Shown piece after piece: positions 33,975 through 43,889 of a stretch of 64,000 nt of DNA (positions are counted from its first letter, which is position 1; every line of letters begins with the position of its first letter). The notes beneath the pieces were generated by a model. The model was not told where the DNA came from, made no database searches, and saw only the letters and a list, made by a program, of their open reading frames with translations. The position numbers and the translations under genes are program-made. The stretch comes from Streptomyces sp. cf386. GTDB lineage: Bacteria; Actinomycetota; Actinomycetes; Streptomycetales; Streptomycetaceae. Location of the stretch: the NCBI RefSeq assembly GCF_900103585.1, contig NZ_FNHV01000002.1:425461-489460 (forward strand). The letters are read 5' to 3'.

Positions 33975-36728
33975 GTGGCGGGCGAGTCCCCCGACAGGTC
34001 GAAGCAACGCGAGTCGTCGGCAGAACCGACGTCGGGGAGCACGGGACCGGTTCCCGAGTCCACCCCCACCCCCACCCCCACCGAGAGGCCCGACCCTCGG
34101 CTGGCCATGACCCGCGAGACCCCCGCCCCGACCGCACCCCAGGGCGGCGTGGACACGGCAACGAGGATGCTGACGCGCCGCGAGCTGGAGGTTGTGCGGG
34201 CGAGGCTGGCGGAGGCCGAGGGTGCCGAGGGCGCCAGCGCTGAGGCCGAGAGTGCCGGGGCTGAGGCCGGGGGTGCCGCGGGTGCTGGGGCGGGGTCCCG
34301 GGGTGCCGAGGGCGAGGACGTGGTTGTCGGGGGCGTCCGGGGCGCGAGCGCGGAGACTGGGGCCGAGAGCGGCGACAGCGGCGATGCGGTGGCCGGGGGC
34401 TCCGAGGGCGCCAGCGCGGCTGGCAGTGCCGGGGATGTGAAGGCTGACAGCGCCGACGCCGTTGCCGGGGACTCCGAGGATGCGAGCGCCGATGCCGGGG
34501 CCGACAGTGTCGACTCGGCTGAGGGCTCGCAGGATGCCGAGGCGCAGGGTGACCAGGGCACTGCCGCGGGTGACGATCGGCTGAGGGCCGCTGTGGCGGC
34601 TTGGGTGGCCTCCACGGACGCGAAGGGCGACAAGCCGGTGCCGGGCGCAGACGAGGGTGCCGAGGCGTCCGACGAGGCCGACGAGGCCGACGACGCTGCG
34701 GTGGCTTCCGGTGCCGATGCACGGGGCGACGCGGATGCCGGGACGGCGTCGAAGGCCGACAGCTCGGCCGAGGGCGAGGCCGAGGCATCCGGCACGGCCA
34801 CCGACGCCGAGCCCGCCGAGGCTTCCAGTGATGGCGGCGAGACCTCTGCGGCGTCCAGCGACGCCGACGAGCCCGCCGAGGCCTCCGGCGATTCCGACAA
34901 GACCTCCGCTGCTTCCGGCGACGCCGACGGCGCCGACGCGGCCCCCAAGCCTCCCGCCGCCGAGGGTGCTGACACGGCCGAAGACACCGCCGAGGCCGGC
35001 GAAGCCGCCAAGGGCGTCGGCGCGGCCGAAACCCCCGCCGCTGACGGCACCCCCAAGGGCGACACCCCCGCCGACGGCGAGGCCGCCCCTCCGGGGCCAC
35101 CCGCACCCGACGACGAAAGCGGTACAGGTGGTGCGGGTGGGAACACCAAGGCCGAAGGCGGAGCCGAGGCCGTCGATCAGGCGACCGCCGTCTTCAGGGC
35201 CGTACGCCCCACTCCCACCAAGCCCCCGGTCGACCACCCCACCACCACGCTCAAGGCCCCCAAGCCCGCAGCCGAGACCCCCGCCGAGCGCACCAGCAAG
35301 TTCGTCGCGCTCAAGCCGGACATCCGGTATGACACCCCCAAGGCGCCTGAGGCGCCCAAGGCGCCCGCGGTACCCAAGGCCCCCACCCCGGACGTCACCG
35401 CCGCCATCCCCCAGGTCGGCCCCGAGCGCACCGCCCAGCAGCCGCTGCCGCCCAGGCCCCCGCTCGACCTGCTCGCCGAGCTGACGAACACGCCCCCACC
35501 CCCGGACACCCCCGTCCGCACGGCCCTCCGGCGGGTCAAGATCTGGACCCCCCTGGTCCTGCTCCTCGCGATCATCTTTGCGATCGCGCAGGCCGTCCGC
35601 CCCCTGCCCACCCCCACCCTCGCCCTCACCGCCGAGGAGTCGTACACCTTCGACGGCAGCAAGGTGTCCCTCCCGTGGCCCGGCGAGGGCCAGGGCTGGA
35701 TGGACGTCAATGGCATCGGCACGATGGGGGACTTCGGCAAGCAGACCCCCGTCGCCATCGGCTCCGTCGCCAAGGCCATGACCGCGTACGTCGTCCTCAA
35801 GGACCACGCGCTGAAGACGGGCGAGGACGGCGAGAAGATCGAGGTCGACGCCCTGGCGGAGAAGGAGGGCGGCTACGACCAGGACGGCGAGTCCACCCTC
35901 AACACGGTCAAGCAGGGCGACACCATCACCCTGCGGGACGCGATCGCGGCCATCATGATCCCGTCCGCGAACAACATCGCCCGCCTGCTGGCCCGTTGGG
36001 ACGCCGGTTCCGAGAAGGCCTTCATCGAGAAGATGAACGCCGCCGCCAAGGAACTCGGCATGACCAACACCACGTACACCGACGCCTCGGGTCTGAAGGA
36101 GTCCACCGTCTCCACCGCCGAGGACCAGGTGAAGCTGGGCAACGAGCTCGTCAGGATCCCGGCGCTGATGGAGATCACGTCCATGGGCCAGTGGATCGAT
36201 CCGTCCGGGCAGAAGTGGTACAACTACAACTATTTGGTGCCCTACAACGGCGCCATCGGCATCAAGACCGGCACGACCACCGCGGCCGGCGGCAATCTCC
36301 TCTTCGCCGCCCGCAAGGAGGTCGGCGGCGAGACCGTGACGCTCGTCGGCGCCATCCTCGGCCAGCACAAGGCGCCGATCATCCAGACCGTCAACGACGT
36401 CAGCAAGGTCGCGATGCTGGCCGCCCAGGACGAGCTGAACTCGGCGAAGATCCTCAAGAAGGGCGACGTCGTCGGCTACGTCGACGACGGACTCGGCGGG
36501 AGTACCCCGGTCGTCCTCACCAAGGACGTCACCGCCGTCGGCTGGGCGGGCTTCAAGGTGAAGCTCTCCTTCGACGCCGACGACGTACCGCACACCGCGA
36601 AGGCCGGCACCAAGGTGGGCACGCTCACCGTCGGTGACGGAACGGACGGCGCAGTCAAGGTTCCGGTGGCCCTCCAGAGCGACCTCGCCGAACCGGGCTT
36701 CACGGACAAGCTGACCCGCATCGGCTGA
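33975..36728 (+). CDS. D-alanyl-D-alanine carboxypeptidase with long low-complexity cytoplasmic region
   Basis: 917 residues from GTG 33975 (GGAGGAGG five bases before; GTG 33951 and ATG 33960 are alternatives). Residues 1-520 form a cytoplasmic region dominated by Ala, Glu, Asp, Gly and Ser (about 70-360), then Pro/Lys/Ala-rich repeats. A single transmembrane helix (about 522-542, LVLLLAIIFAIAQAV) follows. The external part is a peptidase S11 (PBP5-type) domain with SVAK (S597, K600), SAN (664-666) and KTG (764-766). It would trim the terminal D-Ala of wall pentapeptides. The N-terminal region is far longer than in typical S11 enzymes. A hairpin terminator follows. Confidence 0.92.
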   Translation: MAGESPDRSKQRESSAEPTSGSTGPVPESTPTPTPTERPDPRLAMTRETPAPTAPQGGVDTATRMLTRRELEVVRARLAEAEGAEGASAEAESAGAEAGGAAGAGAGSRGAEGEDVVVGGVRGASAETGAESGDSGDAVAGGSEGASAAGSAGDVKADSADAVAGDSEDASADAGADSVDSAEGSQDAEAQGDQGTAAGDDRLRAAVAAWVASTDAKGDKPVPGADEGAEASDEADEADDAAVASGADARGDADAGTASKADSSAEGEAEASGTATDAEPAEASSDGGETSAASSDADEPAEASGDSDKTSAASGDADGADAAPKPPAAEGADTAEDTAEAGEAAKGVGAAETPAADGTPKGDTPADGEAAPPGPPAPDDESGTGGAGGNTKAEGGAEAVDQATAVFRAVRPTPTKPPVDHPTTTLKAPKPAAETPAERTSKFVALKPDIRYDTPKAPEAPKAPAVPKAPTPDVTAAIPQVGPERTAQQPLPPRPPLDLLAELTNTPPPPDTPVRTALRRVKIWTPLVLLLAIIFAIAQAVRPLPTPTLALTAEESYTFDGSKVSLPWPGEGQGWMDVNGIGTMGDFGKQTPVAIGSVAKAMTAYVVLKDHALKTGEDGEKIEVDALAEKEGGYDQDGESTLNTVKQGDTITLRDAIAAIMIPSANNIARLLARWDAGSEKAFIEKMNAAAKELGMTNTTYTDASGLKESTVSTAEDQVKLGNELVRIPALMEITSMGQWIDPSGQKWYNYNYLVPYNGAIGIKTGTTTAAGGNLLFAARKEVGGETVTLVGAILGQHKAPIIQTVNDVSKVAMLAAQDELNSAKILKKGDVVGYVDDGLGGSTPVVLTKDVTAVGWAGFKVKLSFDADDVPHTAKAGTKVGTLTVGDGTDGAVKVPVALQSDLAEPGFTDKLTRIG

Positions 36729-36750
36729 TCCGTCCGGCACCTGGCCCGCA

Positions 36751-36775
36751 CCCGCCGACGGAACTCGTCGGCGGG
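36751..36775 (+). terminator. Hairpin downstream of the carboxypeptidase gene
   Basis: CCCGCCGACG and CGTCGGCGGG form a perfect 10-bp stem with a GAACT loop, 22 bp after the stop codon. There is no U-run, as is usual for Streptomyces terminators. Confidence 0.7.
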
Positions 36776-36915
36776 CTGCGTGCTAGCGTCACGAATCGGG
36801 CAGGTCTTCGCTCACAAGGCATGGCCGCGAAACCCTTGGAGACAGGGCCGTCAACACACGGGAAACGGGACGCGGCCAGAACAGAAGACGGGACAGTACG
36901 GGGAGTGCCTCAAAG

Positions 36916-38778
36916 GTGGCCACTGCGGAGCCGACACGCGCAGACGACGCCGATCCGGGACGGGGAGCCGGTCCGCGAATACGCGTGCCCGCACCGCGTC
37001 GGGGAGAACGCCCGACCCCTCCGGAGGACAGACCTCCGTCACGTCTGACCGCCGCCGTCCGCACCCTGCGCGAGCGCCTGCTGAGGCGTCCGGTGCTGTC
37101 GATCACGGCCCTGGCCGGACTCCTCCACATCATCTGGTTCTTCACGTTCGCGAACAGCGGCGGCGACCTCGCGGCCCAGGACGCCTGGGCCGAGTTCGTC
37201 GGCCGGCACCCGGACTCTGCGTACAACCTGGCCTGGTACGGCGGGATGCACCCGGTGTCGTACAGCGTCGTCTCGCCGTATCTGATGTCGGTCCTGGGTG
37301 TCCGTACGACGATGATGATCGCCGGCACCCTCTCCGCGGGCCTGCTGACATTGGTCCTGCTCCGCAGCCGATCGGTACGCAACCCGCTCTGGGCCGCGCT
37401 CGCCGGGGTCTTCGGGCTGGTCGCCAACGCGATATCCGGGCGGGTGACCTTCGGTCTGGGCACGATGTTCGCGCTGGGCGCGGTCGCCGTCGTGTTCTGC
37501 TGGCCGTACCGCTGGCGCTACAAACGGTGGGCGAAGGCCCTGTGCGCGGCCCCGCTGGCCGCGCTCGCCACCATGTCGTCGCCGGTGGCGGGGCTGTTCG
37601 TGGGCTTCGTCGCGGTCGCGCTGTTCCTGCAGAAGCGGCGGCCGGGAGCGTGGGCGCTGGGCCTGGCGCCGACCGCCGTGGTGGCCGTGTCCGCGTGGCT
37701 GTTCCCCTTCTCCGGCACCCAGCCGATGGTGATCGGCTCGGTGCTCCTGCCGTTGCTGCTCTCGGTCGTGACCTTCGTGATCGCTCCCAAGGAGTGGAAG
37801 ACGGTCCGGCTGGTGTCGGCGGTCTACGGCCTCGCGGTCATCCTCGTCTGGGTGGTCAGCTCGCAGATCGGGTCGAACATCACCCGGCTCGCGATGCTGT
37901 TCGGCGGGGTGGCGCTGGTGGCGGTGCTGCCGTTCACGGTGCCGCGCTCGCGCCAGTGGTACGCGGGTGTGCTGGCGCTGGTCACCTTCGCCGGGTGGAT
38001 CGGCTACAAGACGATCGACGACATCATCCACGCCGCCCCGGAGGCCGCCTGGGCGCGCGAGCTGGCGCCGCTGGTCAACGAGCTCCAGGAGGTCGGCGCC
38101 GAGAAGGGCCGGGTGGAGGTCGTGCCCGCCCGCTCGCACCGCGAGGCCGCCGCCCTCGCGCCGTACGTCAACCTGGCCCGCGGCTGGAACCGCCAGGCCG
38201 ACATGGAGCGCAACCCGCTCTTCTACGACGACACCCTCAACTCCGCGAACTACCACGAGTGGCTGAAGCGCTGGGCCGTGCACTACGTGGTCCTGCCGAA
38301 GGACGAGCCGGACCCCACGGGGGCCATGCGTGAGCGCCAGCTGGTGCAGCGCGGTATGCCGTACCTGAAGCAGGTGTGGGGCGACGCCAACTGGCAGCTG
38401 TTCAAGATGATCGACCCGGCGCCGCTCGCCGAGCCGAACGCGGTCGTCGAGCGGGCCGAGCAGGGCGAGATGACGATGCGGGTGAGCAAGCCCGGCCGGA
38501 TCCTCATCCGCATCCCCTACTCGCCCTGGCTGAGCATCGTCGACGCCGAGGGCAAGAAGCTCGACCCGCCGCAGGAGACCGAGGCGTCCAAGAACCGGCC
38601 CGAGGGCGAGACGAAGACGTACGACAACGTCAACGGCTGCCTGATGGAGACGGAGGAGGACGCCTTCGGGGACCAGTGGACGATGCTGCTGGCCCCGAAG
38701 GCCGGCACCTACCGGCTGGCGGCGCCGTACGCCGTGGTGCGGGGGACGCCCTGCCCGGAGGAGCTGCGCCCGGAGTGA
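36916..38778 (+). CDS. Large multi-pass membrane protein, GT-C-like architecture
   Basis: 620 residues from GTG 36916. A Pro/Arg-rich cytoplasmic N-terminus (1-55) precedes about 10-11 transmembrane helices (about 60-380), and then a C-terminal extracytoplasmic domain (about 390-620) with two cysteines (NGCLME, GTPCPE). The first external loop reads NSGGDLAAQDAWAEF, an acidic loop in the place where GT-C polyprenyl-sugar glycosyltransferases keep their catalytic Asp. That suggests lipid-linked sugar transfer to wall or protein but is not proof. It follows the wall carboxypeptidase on the same strand. Confidence 0.75.
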   Translation: MATAEPTRADDADPGRGAGPRIRVPAPRRGERPTPPEDRPPSRLTAAVRTLRERLLRRPVLSITALAGLLHIIWFFTFANSGGDLAAQDAWAEFVGRHPDSAYNLAWYGGMHPVSYSVVSPYLMSVLGVRTTMMIAGTLSAGLLTLVLLRSRSVRNPLWAALAGVFGLVANAISGRVTFGLGTMFALGAVAVVFCWPYRWRYKRWAKALCAAPLAALATMSSPVAGLFVGFVAVALFLQKRRPGAWALGLAPTAVVAVSAWLFPFSGTQPMVIGSVLLPLLLSVVTFVIAPKEWKTVRLVSAVYGLAVILVWVVSSQIGSNITRLAMLFGGVALVAVLPFTVPRSRQWYAGVLALVTFAGWIGYKTIDDIIHAAPEAAWARELAPLVNELQEVGAEKGRVEVVPARSHREAAALAPYVNLARGWNRQADMERNPLFYDDTLNSANYHEWLKRWAVHYVVLPKDEPDPTGAMRERQLVQRGMPYLKQVWGDANWQLFKMIDPAPLAEPNAVVERAEQGEMTMRVSKPGRILIRIPYSPWLSIVDAEGKKLDPPQETEASKNRPEGETKTYDNVNGCLMETEEDAFGDQWTMLLAPKAGTYRLAAPYAVVRGTPCPEELRPE

Positions 38779-38818
38779 GCCCCGGCGCAGCCCGTCCCGG
38801 TCCCCGTTGTCGCCCCGG

Positions 38819-39688
38819 TCACCGCACCGGGAACGCCACGTCGCAGACCGGGTCCTCGGCGCCCGCCGCGTCCCAGTCCGCGAAGTAGACCTCGCGGCAC
38901 GGCCCGGCCTGCCACAGCCCCTGGTGGGGGATCCACTCCTCCACCGCTTCGAAGGCGGCCAGGATCTGCGGATGGGCCACCTGTGCCTTGGTGATCCGGG
39001 TGTACGCGAGCCGCTGGGCGGGCTCGACGCGCACCTTCGTCTCCCGGGTGCGGCCCTGCCGCTCGACCCAGGCCCGGGCCGCCGCCTCGTCGGCCACCGG
39101 CACACACGACTCGGCCGGTCCGTCGCTCTCCATCGACACATCGGAGTGGTACACGACGAACGGCGGCGCCGTGATGCCGCCGCACGCCTTCGCCGCCTCC
39201 TCCAGGCGGCCCAGCGACGCGCCGATCCACGCGGGCAGCTCACCCGCCAGCACATGCCGTATCTCGGTGATCAGCACCTGCTCGGGCACGTCCACCGTCT
39301 CGACCACGAACTTTCCGTACATCTCGGAGCTCCTCCCCGACAGTCGTCCACGGAGGTACTCGGCGAGCGTCCGCTGCCCCGCCACCCGCGCCTCGACGTC
39401 CGCCCAGTACGCGGCGAGCCGATCGGCGGCCGTGGCCCCGTCCGGTGCCTCGACGATCTCGGCGATCCGGGCGAGCGGCATGTCCAGCTGGCGCAGGAGT
39501 GCCACGAGGCGGGCGCGTTCGATCTGGTCGGAGCGGTAGTAGCGGTAGCCGCTGAGCTCGTCGACATGCGCCGGGGCCAGCAGCCCGAGGCGGTCGTAGA
39601 GCCGCAGTGCCTTGGCCGACAGCCTGGCCCGCGCGGCGAACGCGCCGATGGTGAGCAGTTCGTCGTCCACGGCCTCATCCTCCGTCAC
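38819..39688 (-). CDS. MerR family regulator with GyrI-like effector domain
   Basis: 289 residues. An N-terminal MerR winged HTH (about 10-80; IGAFAARARLSAKALRLYDR, then SGYRYYRSDQ), a dimer-forming coiled coil (about 85-120) and a C-terminal GyrI/AraC-effector-type domain (about 125-289), as in BltR/BmrR-like drug sensors. It probably activates a nearby or distant exporter on binding hydrophobic compounds. Convergent with the large membrane protein gene; glutathione peroxidase lies just upstream on the same strand. Confidence 0.9.
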   Translation of the reverse strand: MTEDEAVDDELLTIGAFAARARLSAKALRLYDRLGLLAPAHVDELSGYRYYRSDQIERARLVALLRQLDMPLARIAEIVEAPDGATAADRLAAYWADVEARVAGQRTLAEYLRGRLSGRSSEMYGKFVVETVDVPEQVLITEIRHVLAGELPAWIGASLGRLEEAAKACGGITAPPFVVYHSDVSMESDGPAESCVPVADEAAARAWVERQGRTRETKVRVEPAQRLAYTRITKAQVAHPQILAAFEAVEEWIPHQGLWQAGPCREVYFADWDAAGAEDPVCDVAFPVR

Positions 39689-39753
39689 CGGGCGGCTCTT
39701 CCGCCCGGTGCGAAGGAGGTTCGACCCTGCCCCTGGGGCAAGGTCAACGCCTC

Positions 39754-40257
39754 TCAGACGAGGGCGCCTTCCAGCGCCGAGACGACCTCCGCCGACTCCG
39801 GCTCGGTCTGCGGCGAGAAGCGGGCGACGACCTCGCCGTCCCGGCCGATCAGGAACTTCTCGAAGTTCCAGCGGATGTCACCGCTGTGCCCCTCGCCGTC
39901 GGCGAACCCGACCAGGCGCTCGTACAGCGCGTGCCGGCCCTCGCCGTTCACCTCGACCTTCTCGGTCAGCGGGAAGCTCACGCCGTACGTCGCCGAGCAG
40001 AACTCGGCGATCTCCTCGGCGCTGCCGGGCTCCTGCCCGAGGAACTGGTTGCAGGGCACGCCGAGCACGGTGAAGCCGCGCTCCGCGTACTGCTCCTGGA
40101 GCTTCTCCAGGCCGGTGTACTGCGGGGTCAGACCGCACTTGGAGGCCACGTTCACGACGAGCACGGCCTTGCCGGAGTACTGGGAGAGGTCCGCGGGGCC
40201 GCCCTGGAGGGCACCGATCTCGACGTCGAGGGGGGATGCGTTGGTGTCAGCAGTCAT
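39754..40257 (-). CDS. Glutathione peroxidase family protein
   Basis: 167 residues. The peroxidatic Cys is C41 in ASKCGLTPQY. The catalytic Gln lies in FLGQEPG (Q75) and the Trp-Asn in IRWNFEKFLI near residue 130. Cys-type bacterial members reduce hydroperoxides, generally using thioredoxin or, in actinobacteria, mycothiol-linked donors rather than glutathione. PCNQF contains the second Cys common in these enzymes. Same strand as, and close to, the ArsR-type regulator. Confidence 0.95.
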   Translation of the reverse strand: MTADTNASPLDVEIGALQGGPADLSQYSGKAVLVVNVASKCGLTPQYTGLEKLQEQYAERGFTVLGVPCNQFLGQEPGSAEEIAEFCSATYGVSFPLTEKVEVNGEGRHALYERLVGFADGEGHSGDIRWNFEKFLIGRDGEVVARFSPQTEPESAEVVSALEGALV

Positions 40258-40266
40258 AAGCGGATG

Positions 40267-41250
40267 CTAACTCCGGTAGGTGTCGGTCCGACGTGAGGCC
40301 TCGACGAGTACGGTCCCGGCCGCCGTCCGCTCGTACAGCACCGACCGCCCCGCCCGCCGCCGCTCCACCAGCCCCGCGTCCAGCAGGACCTTCAGATGGC
40401 GGCCGACCGAGCCGAGCCCCTGGCCGGTCACGGCGACCAGCTGCGTCGTGCTGAGGGGGGAGTCGAGCAGGACGAGCACGGCGGCGCGGGCGGGCCCGAG
40501 GAGGGCGCCGAGGCCCGCGGGGACCGTCCGCGCTCCGGGGTCGGCGAGGGCGCCCGCGCAGGGGTAGACGAGGGCGTACCGGCCGGGCTCCTCCCAGGAC
40601 ACCCAGCCGCCCTTCGGCGTGACCGGCACGAACAGGAGCTCGGCCCCGGCGATCTCGCGGGGCGGGTACTCATGCAGGTTGACCTGGAGCCGGTTGTCGC
40701 CGAGCCAGCGGGTGCGCCCCGGCCGCAGCGAGTCCAGCACGGCCGCCCAGCCGCCCCGGCTCACCTGCGCGATCCGTGCGACCACATCGGCCTCCAGGAC
40801 GCGCCGACGCCGGTCCCAGTCCGGTCGTACGGCCTCGGTCCAGATGTGTTCGAGGAGCGCGGCGGCGCGTTCGGGCAGGTCGTCCCGGTCCAGTACGGCG
40901 GGGAGGGGCCCGGCGAGGGAGACGGTCAGGTGGGCGCGGGCCGCGCCGGGGTCGGCCGCGCGTACCCGTGCGACGCCTTCCTCGAAGGTCTCCCCGTCCC
41001 TCGGGGCCGGGGTGAGGAAGTCGGCGATCCAGTCCCGCCCGAGCCCGGCCCGCACCAGCCGTGCGGTGACCGGGTCGGCGGCCAGCCGGGCCCGGTAGCC
41101 GGGCAGCCGGGCGTCCAGCCAGGCGCGTTCGCCGGGGTGGGCGGCGGCACCGGAGTGCAGCAGCTTCAGCGCGGCGAAGGTCTCGGCGAGGGGCGAGAGC
41201 ACGAACCGGCTCGCGGCAAGGGTGTCGGCGTTGATCTGCCACCAGCCCAT
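40267..41250 (-). CDS. ArsR-type winged-helix transcriptional regulator
   Basis: 327 residues from ATG 41250, with GGAGG at the right spacing. The N-terminal 220 residues form a DUF5937-like effector domain (MGWWQINADTLAASRFVLSP). The winged HTH lies at the C-terminus (about 250-320; LSTTQLVAVTGQGLGSVGRHLKVL, then DAGLVERRRAGRSVLY). Divergent from an MFS transporter gene (74-bp gap), which it very likely represses. Confidence 0.9.
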   Translation of the reverse strand: MGWWQINADTLAASRFVLSPLAETFAALKLLHSGAAAHPGERAWLDARLPGYRARLAADPVTARLVRAGLGRDWIADFLTPAPRDGETFEEGVARVRAADPGAARAHLTVSLAGPLPAVLDRDDLPERAAALLEHIWTEAVRPDWDRRRRVLEADVVARIAQVSRGGWAAVLDSLRPGRTRWLGDNRLQVNLHEYPPREIAGAELLFVPVTPKGGWVSWEEPGRYALVYPCAGALADPGARTVPAGLGALLGPARAAVLVLLDSPLSTTQLVAVTGQGLGSVGRHLKVLLDAGLVERRRAGRSVLYERTAAGTVLVEASRRTDTYRS

Positions 41251-41323
41251 GGGCGCCTCCGCCACCTTTCGCGTCTCCGCGAAACAGTATCGGGCCGTCG
41301 GCCGACCTGCGGAGACTCCGCGC

Positions 41324-42532
41324 ATGCGCAGCTACCAACACCTCTTCCGCACCCCGGAGTTCACCTCGTTCTTCGTCGCCTCCGCCGCCCACACCGCGGC
41401 CCAGACGATCGCCGGTCTGGCGCTCGGCACGCTCGTCTACCGGGCGACCGACTCGCCGCTGCTGTCGGCGGTGAGCATGTTCGGGCCGCAGCTGGCGCAG
41501 GTGCTCGGGGCCACGTTCCTGCTGTCGGGCGCCGACCGGCTGCCCCCGAGATCGACCCTCACCGGCATCGGCCTCGCCTTCGCGGCCGGTACGGCGGTGC
41601 TGGCGCTGCCCGGTCTGCCGATCGGGGCGGTCTTCGCCGTCGTCCTCGTGCAGGGCCTGATCGCCTCACTGGGCGGGGGAGTGCGCTGGGGTCTGCTGAC
41701 CGAGATCCTCCCCAAGGACGGCTATCTGCTGGGGCGTTCGGTCTTCAACATGCTGTCCGGGCTCATGCAGATCACCGGGTTCGCGACCGGCGGCGTCCTG
41801 CTCACGGTCCTGTCCCCGCACACCTGCCTGCTCATCGCGGCGGCGCTGTACGCCACGGGGGCGCTCGGCGTGCGCCTGGGCCTGACCGCCCGCCCGCCGC
41901 GCTCCTCGGGCCGCCCCTCCGTCGCGGTGACCTGGCGCACCAACGCGCTCCTGTGGTCCTCGCGCCCGCGCCGCCTCACCTACCTCGGCCTGTGGATCCC
42001 CAACGGCCTCGTCGTCGGCTGCGAGTCCCTCTACGTCTCCTACGCCCCGCACGCCGCCGGTGTGCTGTTCGCCTGCGGGGCGCTGGGCATGCTCGTCGGC
42101 GACGTCACCGTCGGCCGCTTCGTGCCGCCGGAGCTGCGCCCCCGGCTGGCCGTACCGCTGCTGTTGCTGCTGGCCACGCCGTATCTCCTCTTCTTCCTGC
42201 GTCCCTCGGTCCCGCTCGCCGGAGTCGCCGCGGCCGTGGCCTCGGTCGGCTTCGGGGCGAGCCTCGTGCAGCAGGAGCGGCTGATGGCGGTGACGCCGGA
42301 CGAACTGAGCGGCCATGCACTGGGGTTGCACTCCGCCGGGATGCTCACCATGCAGGGCGTGAGCGCGGCTCTCGCGGGCACGGTGGCCCAACTGACGTCC
42401 CCGGCAACCGGGATGACGGTGATGGCGGCGGCCTCGATCGCGGTGACGCTGGCCCTGGCGAGCGCCCAGCGCCCGTCCCGGTCGGCCAAGAGGGGAGTTA
42501 TTCCCACCGACTTCTCGGGCCGACCCTCGTAA
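41324..42532 (+). CDS. MFS transporter
   Basis: 402 residues from ATG 41324 (GGAGA eight bases upstream). About 12 hydrophobic helices with the 6+6 arrangement; ASLGGGVRWGLLTEILP resembles the helix-4/5 region of efflux-type members. It is divergent from an ArsR/DUF5937 regulator, a common exporter-regulator pair. Substrate unknown. The two-component system begins 61 bp downstream. Confidence 0.9.
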   Translation: MRSYQHLFRTPEFTSFFVASAAHTAAQTIAGLALGTLVYRATDSPLLSAVSMFGPQLAQVLGATFLLSGADRLPPRSTLTGIGLAFAAGTAVLALPGLPIGAVFAVVLVQGLIASLGGGVRWGLLTEILPKDGYLLGRSVFNMLSGLMQITGFATGGVLLTVLSPHTCLLIAAALYATGALGVRLGLTARPPRSSGRPSVAVTWRTNALLWSSRPRRLTYLGLWIPNGLVVGCESLYVSYAPHAAGVLFACGALGMLVGDVTVGRFVPPELRPRLAVPLLLLLATPYLLFFLRPSVPLAGVAAAVASVGFGASLVQQERLMAVTPDELSGHALGLHSAGMLTMQGVSAALAGTVAQLTSPATGMTVMAAASIAVTLALASAQRPSRSAKRGVIPTDFSGRPS

Positions 42533-42593
42533 GAATGAGGGCACGGGCGCTTGGGCCCACCTGCCGCGCAGGCAACGGAGAGGAGCACGTCGT

Positions 42594-43889
42594 ATGGACC
42601 GCACGCCGGACGGGATCAGGGGGTTCTCGATCGCGGCAGGACTGCTGGGGCTACGACGGGCGACCTCCCTGTGGTGGATGTCCCTGGCGGCCCTCGGCCG
42701 GTCCCTGGCGGTCTCGGGGGCGATCCTGCTGGTGGGGCCAGGCCTCGGCATGGTGCCGCGGGCGATGGAGGGCGTGCGCGCACTGGCCGCCCGGCGGCGT
42801 GAACTGGCGCTGCGCTGGGCGGGGGTGGAGATACCCGGCCCGCCCGGCCCGCTGCCGCCCGTGCCCGTGGGTGCCTCCGGGGCGGTCGCCCGGCAACGGT
42901 GGATCATGAGTGACCCGCAGACCCGGCGGGAGTACGTCTGGGTGCTGGTCGACCCGCTGGCCGGGGCGTTCCTCGTCTTCCTCCCGGTCGCGCTGGTCCT
43001 CAGCGGGGTGTGGGGCGTCTTCCTGGCCTTCTTCGGTGTTCCGCTGTCCGTCGAGTGGGACGGCTTGTGGTACCAGTTCATCCCGATCGAGGGGCAGGCG
43101 ACCGCCGTACTCGCCGGTGTCCTCGGCGTGCTGCAGCTTCCGCTCGCCCTGTGGTCGGCGCCGCGCGTCGTGCACCGGCACGCCCTGTACACCCACGCGA
43201 TGCTCGCCCCGAGCGAGGCCGAGCTGATGGCCGGGCGCATCCAGCACCTCACCGCCACCCGCTCCGACGCCGTCGACACGCAGATGGCCGAGATCCGCCG
43301 TATCGAACGCGACCTGCACGACGGCGCCCAGGCCCGCCTGGTGGCGATGGGCATGACCCTGGACGCCGCCGAGCATCTGCTGGAGACCAACCCCGAGGCC
43401 GTCCGGGCCCTCCTCATCGAGGCGCGCGAGTCGTCCGCCAAGGCCCTTGAGGAACTGCGCGACCTGGTCCGCGGCATCCATCCGCCGGTCCTCGCCGACC
43501 GTGGACTCGCCGACGCGGTAAGGGCGTTGGCGATGGTCAGCCCGGTCCGCACCGAGGTGCAGGTCGATCTGCCGGGCCGCCCGGAGATGCCGGTCGAGTC
43601 GGCCGCGTACTTCGCGGTCTCCGAGCTGCTGGCCAACGTCGCCAAGCACTCCGGCGCCGACCGGGCGTCGATCGACATCCACTACGATCACGGCGCGCTG
43701 CGCATCACCGTCACCGACGACGGCCAGGGCGGCGCGGACGCCTCGCGCGGCAGCGGGCTGCGGGGCATCGAGCGCCGGCTCGCCACCTTCGACGGGGTGC
43801 TGGCCGTGAGCAGCCCCGTGAACGGACCGACCCTGGTGACGATGGAGCTTCCGTGCGCATTGCCCTCGCCGAAGACCACTTCCTCCTGA
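42594..43889 (+). CDS. Sensor histidine kinase
   Basis: 431 residues. N-terminal hydrophobic segments (about 35-60, 118-150 and 165-205) anchor a sensor region. A HisKA_3 dimerisation domain follows, with phosphoacceptor H242 in RIERDLHDGAQARL. The C-terminal HATPase (about 330-425) has an N-box SELLANVAKHS and a G-box DDGQGG. It should phosphorylate the response regulator whose start lies 37 bp inside this gene. Signal unknown. Confidence 0.95.
   Translation: MDRTPDGIRGFSIAAGLLGLRRATSLWWMSLAALGRSLAVSGAILLVGPGLGMVPRAMEGVRALAARRRELALRWAGVEIPGPPGPLPPVPVGASGAVARQRWIMSDPQTRREYVWVLVDPLAGAFLVFLPVALVLSGVWGVFLAFFGVPLSVEWDGLWYQFIPIEGQATAVLAGVLGVLQLPLALWSAPRVVHRHALYTHAMLAPSEAELMAGRIQHLTATRSDAVDTQMAEIRRIERDLHDGAQARLVAMGMTLDAAEHLLETNPEAVRALLIEARESSAKALEELRDLVRGIHPPVLADRGLADAVRALAMVSPVRTEVQVDLPGRPEMPVESAAYFAVSELLANVAKHSGADRASIDIHYDHGALRITVTDDGQGGADASRGSGLRGIERRLATFDGVLAVSSPVNGPTLVTMELPCALPSPKTTSS

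Noticed and set aside
33606..36740. Minus-strand open frame of over 1000 codons opposite the carboxypeptidase
   Set aside because: Gly/Leu/Val/Arg repeats mirror the GC-rich low-complexity gene on the plus strand, which has clear SxxK, SxN and KTG motifs. It has no start signal of its own.
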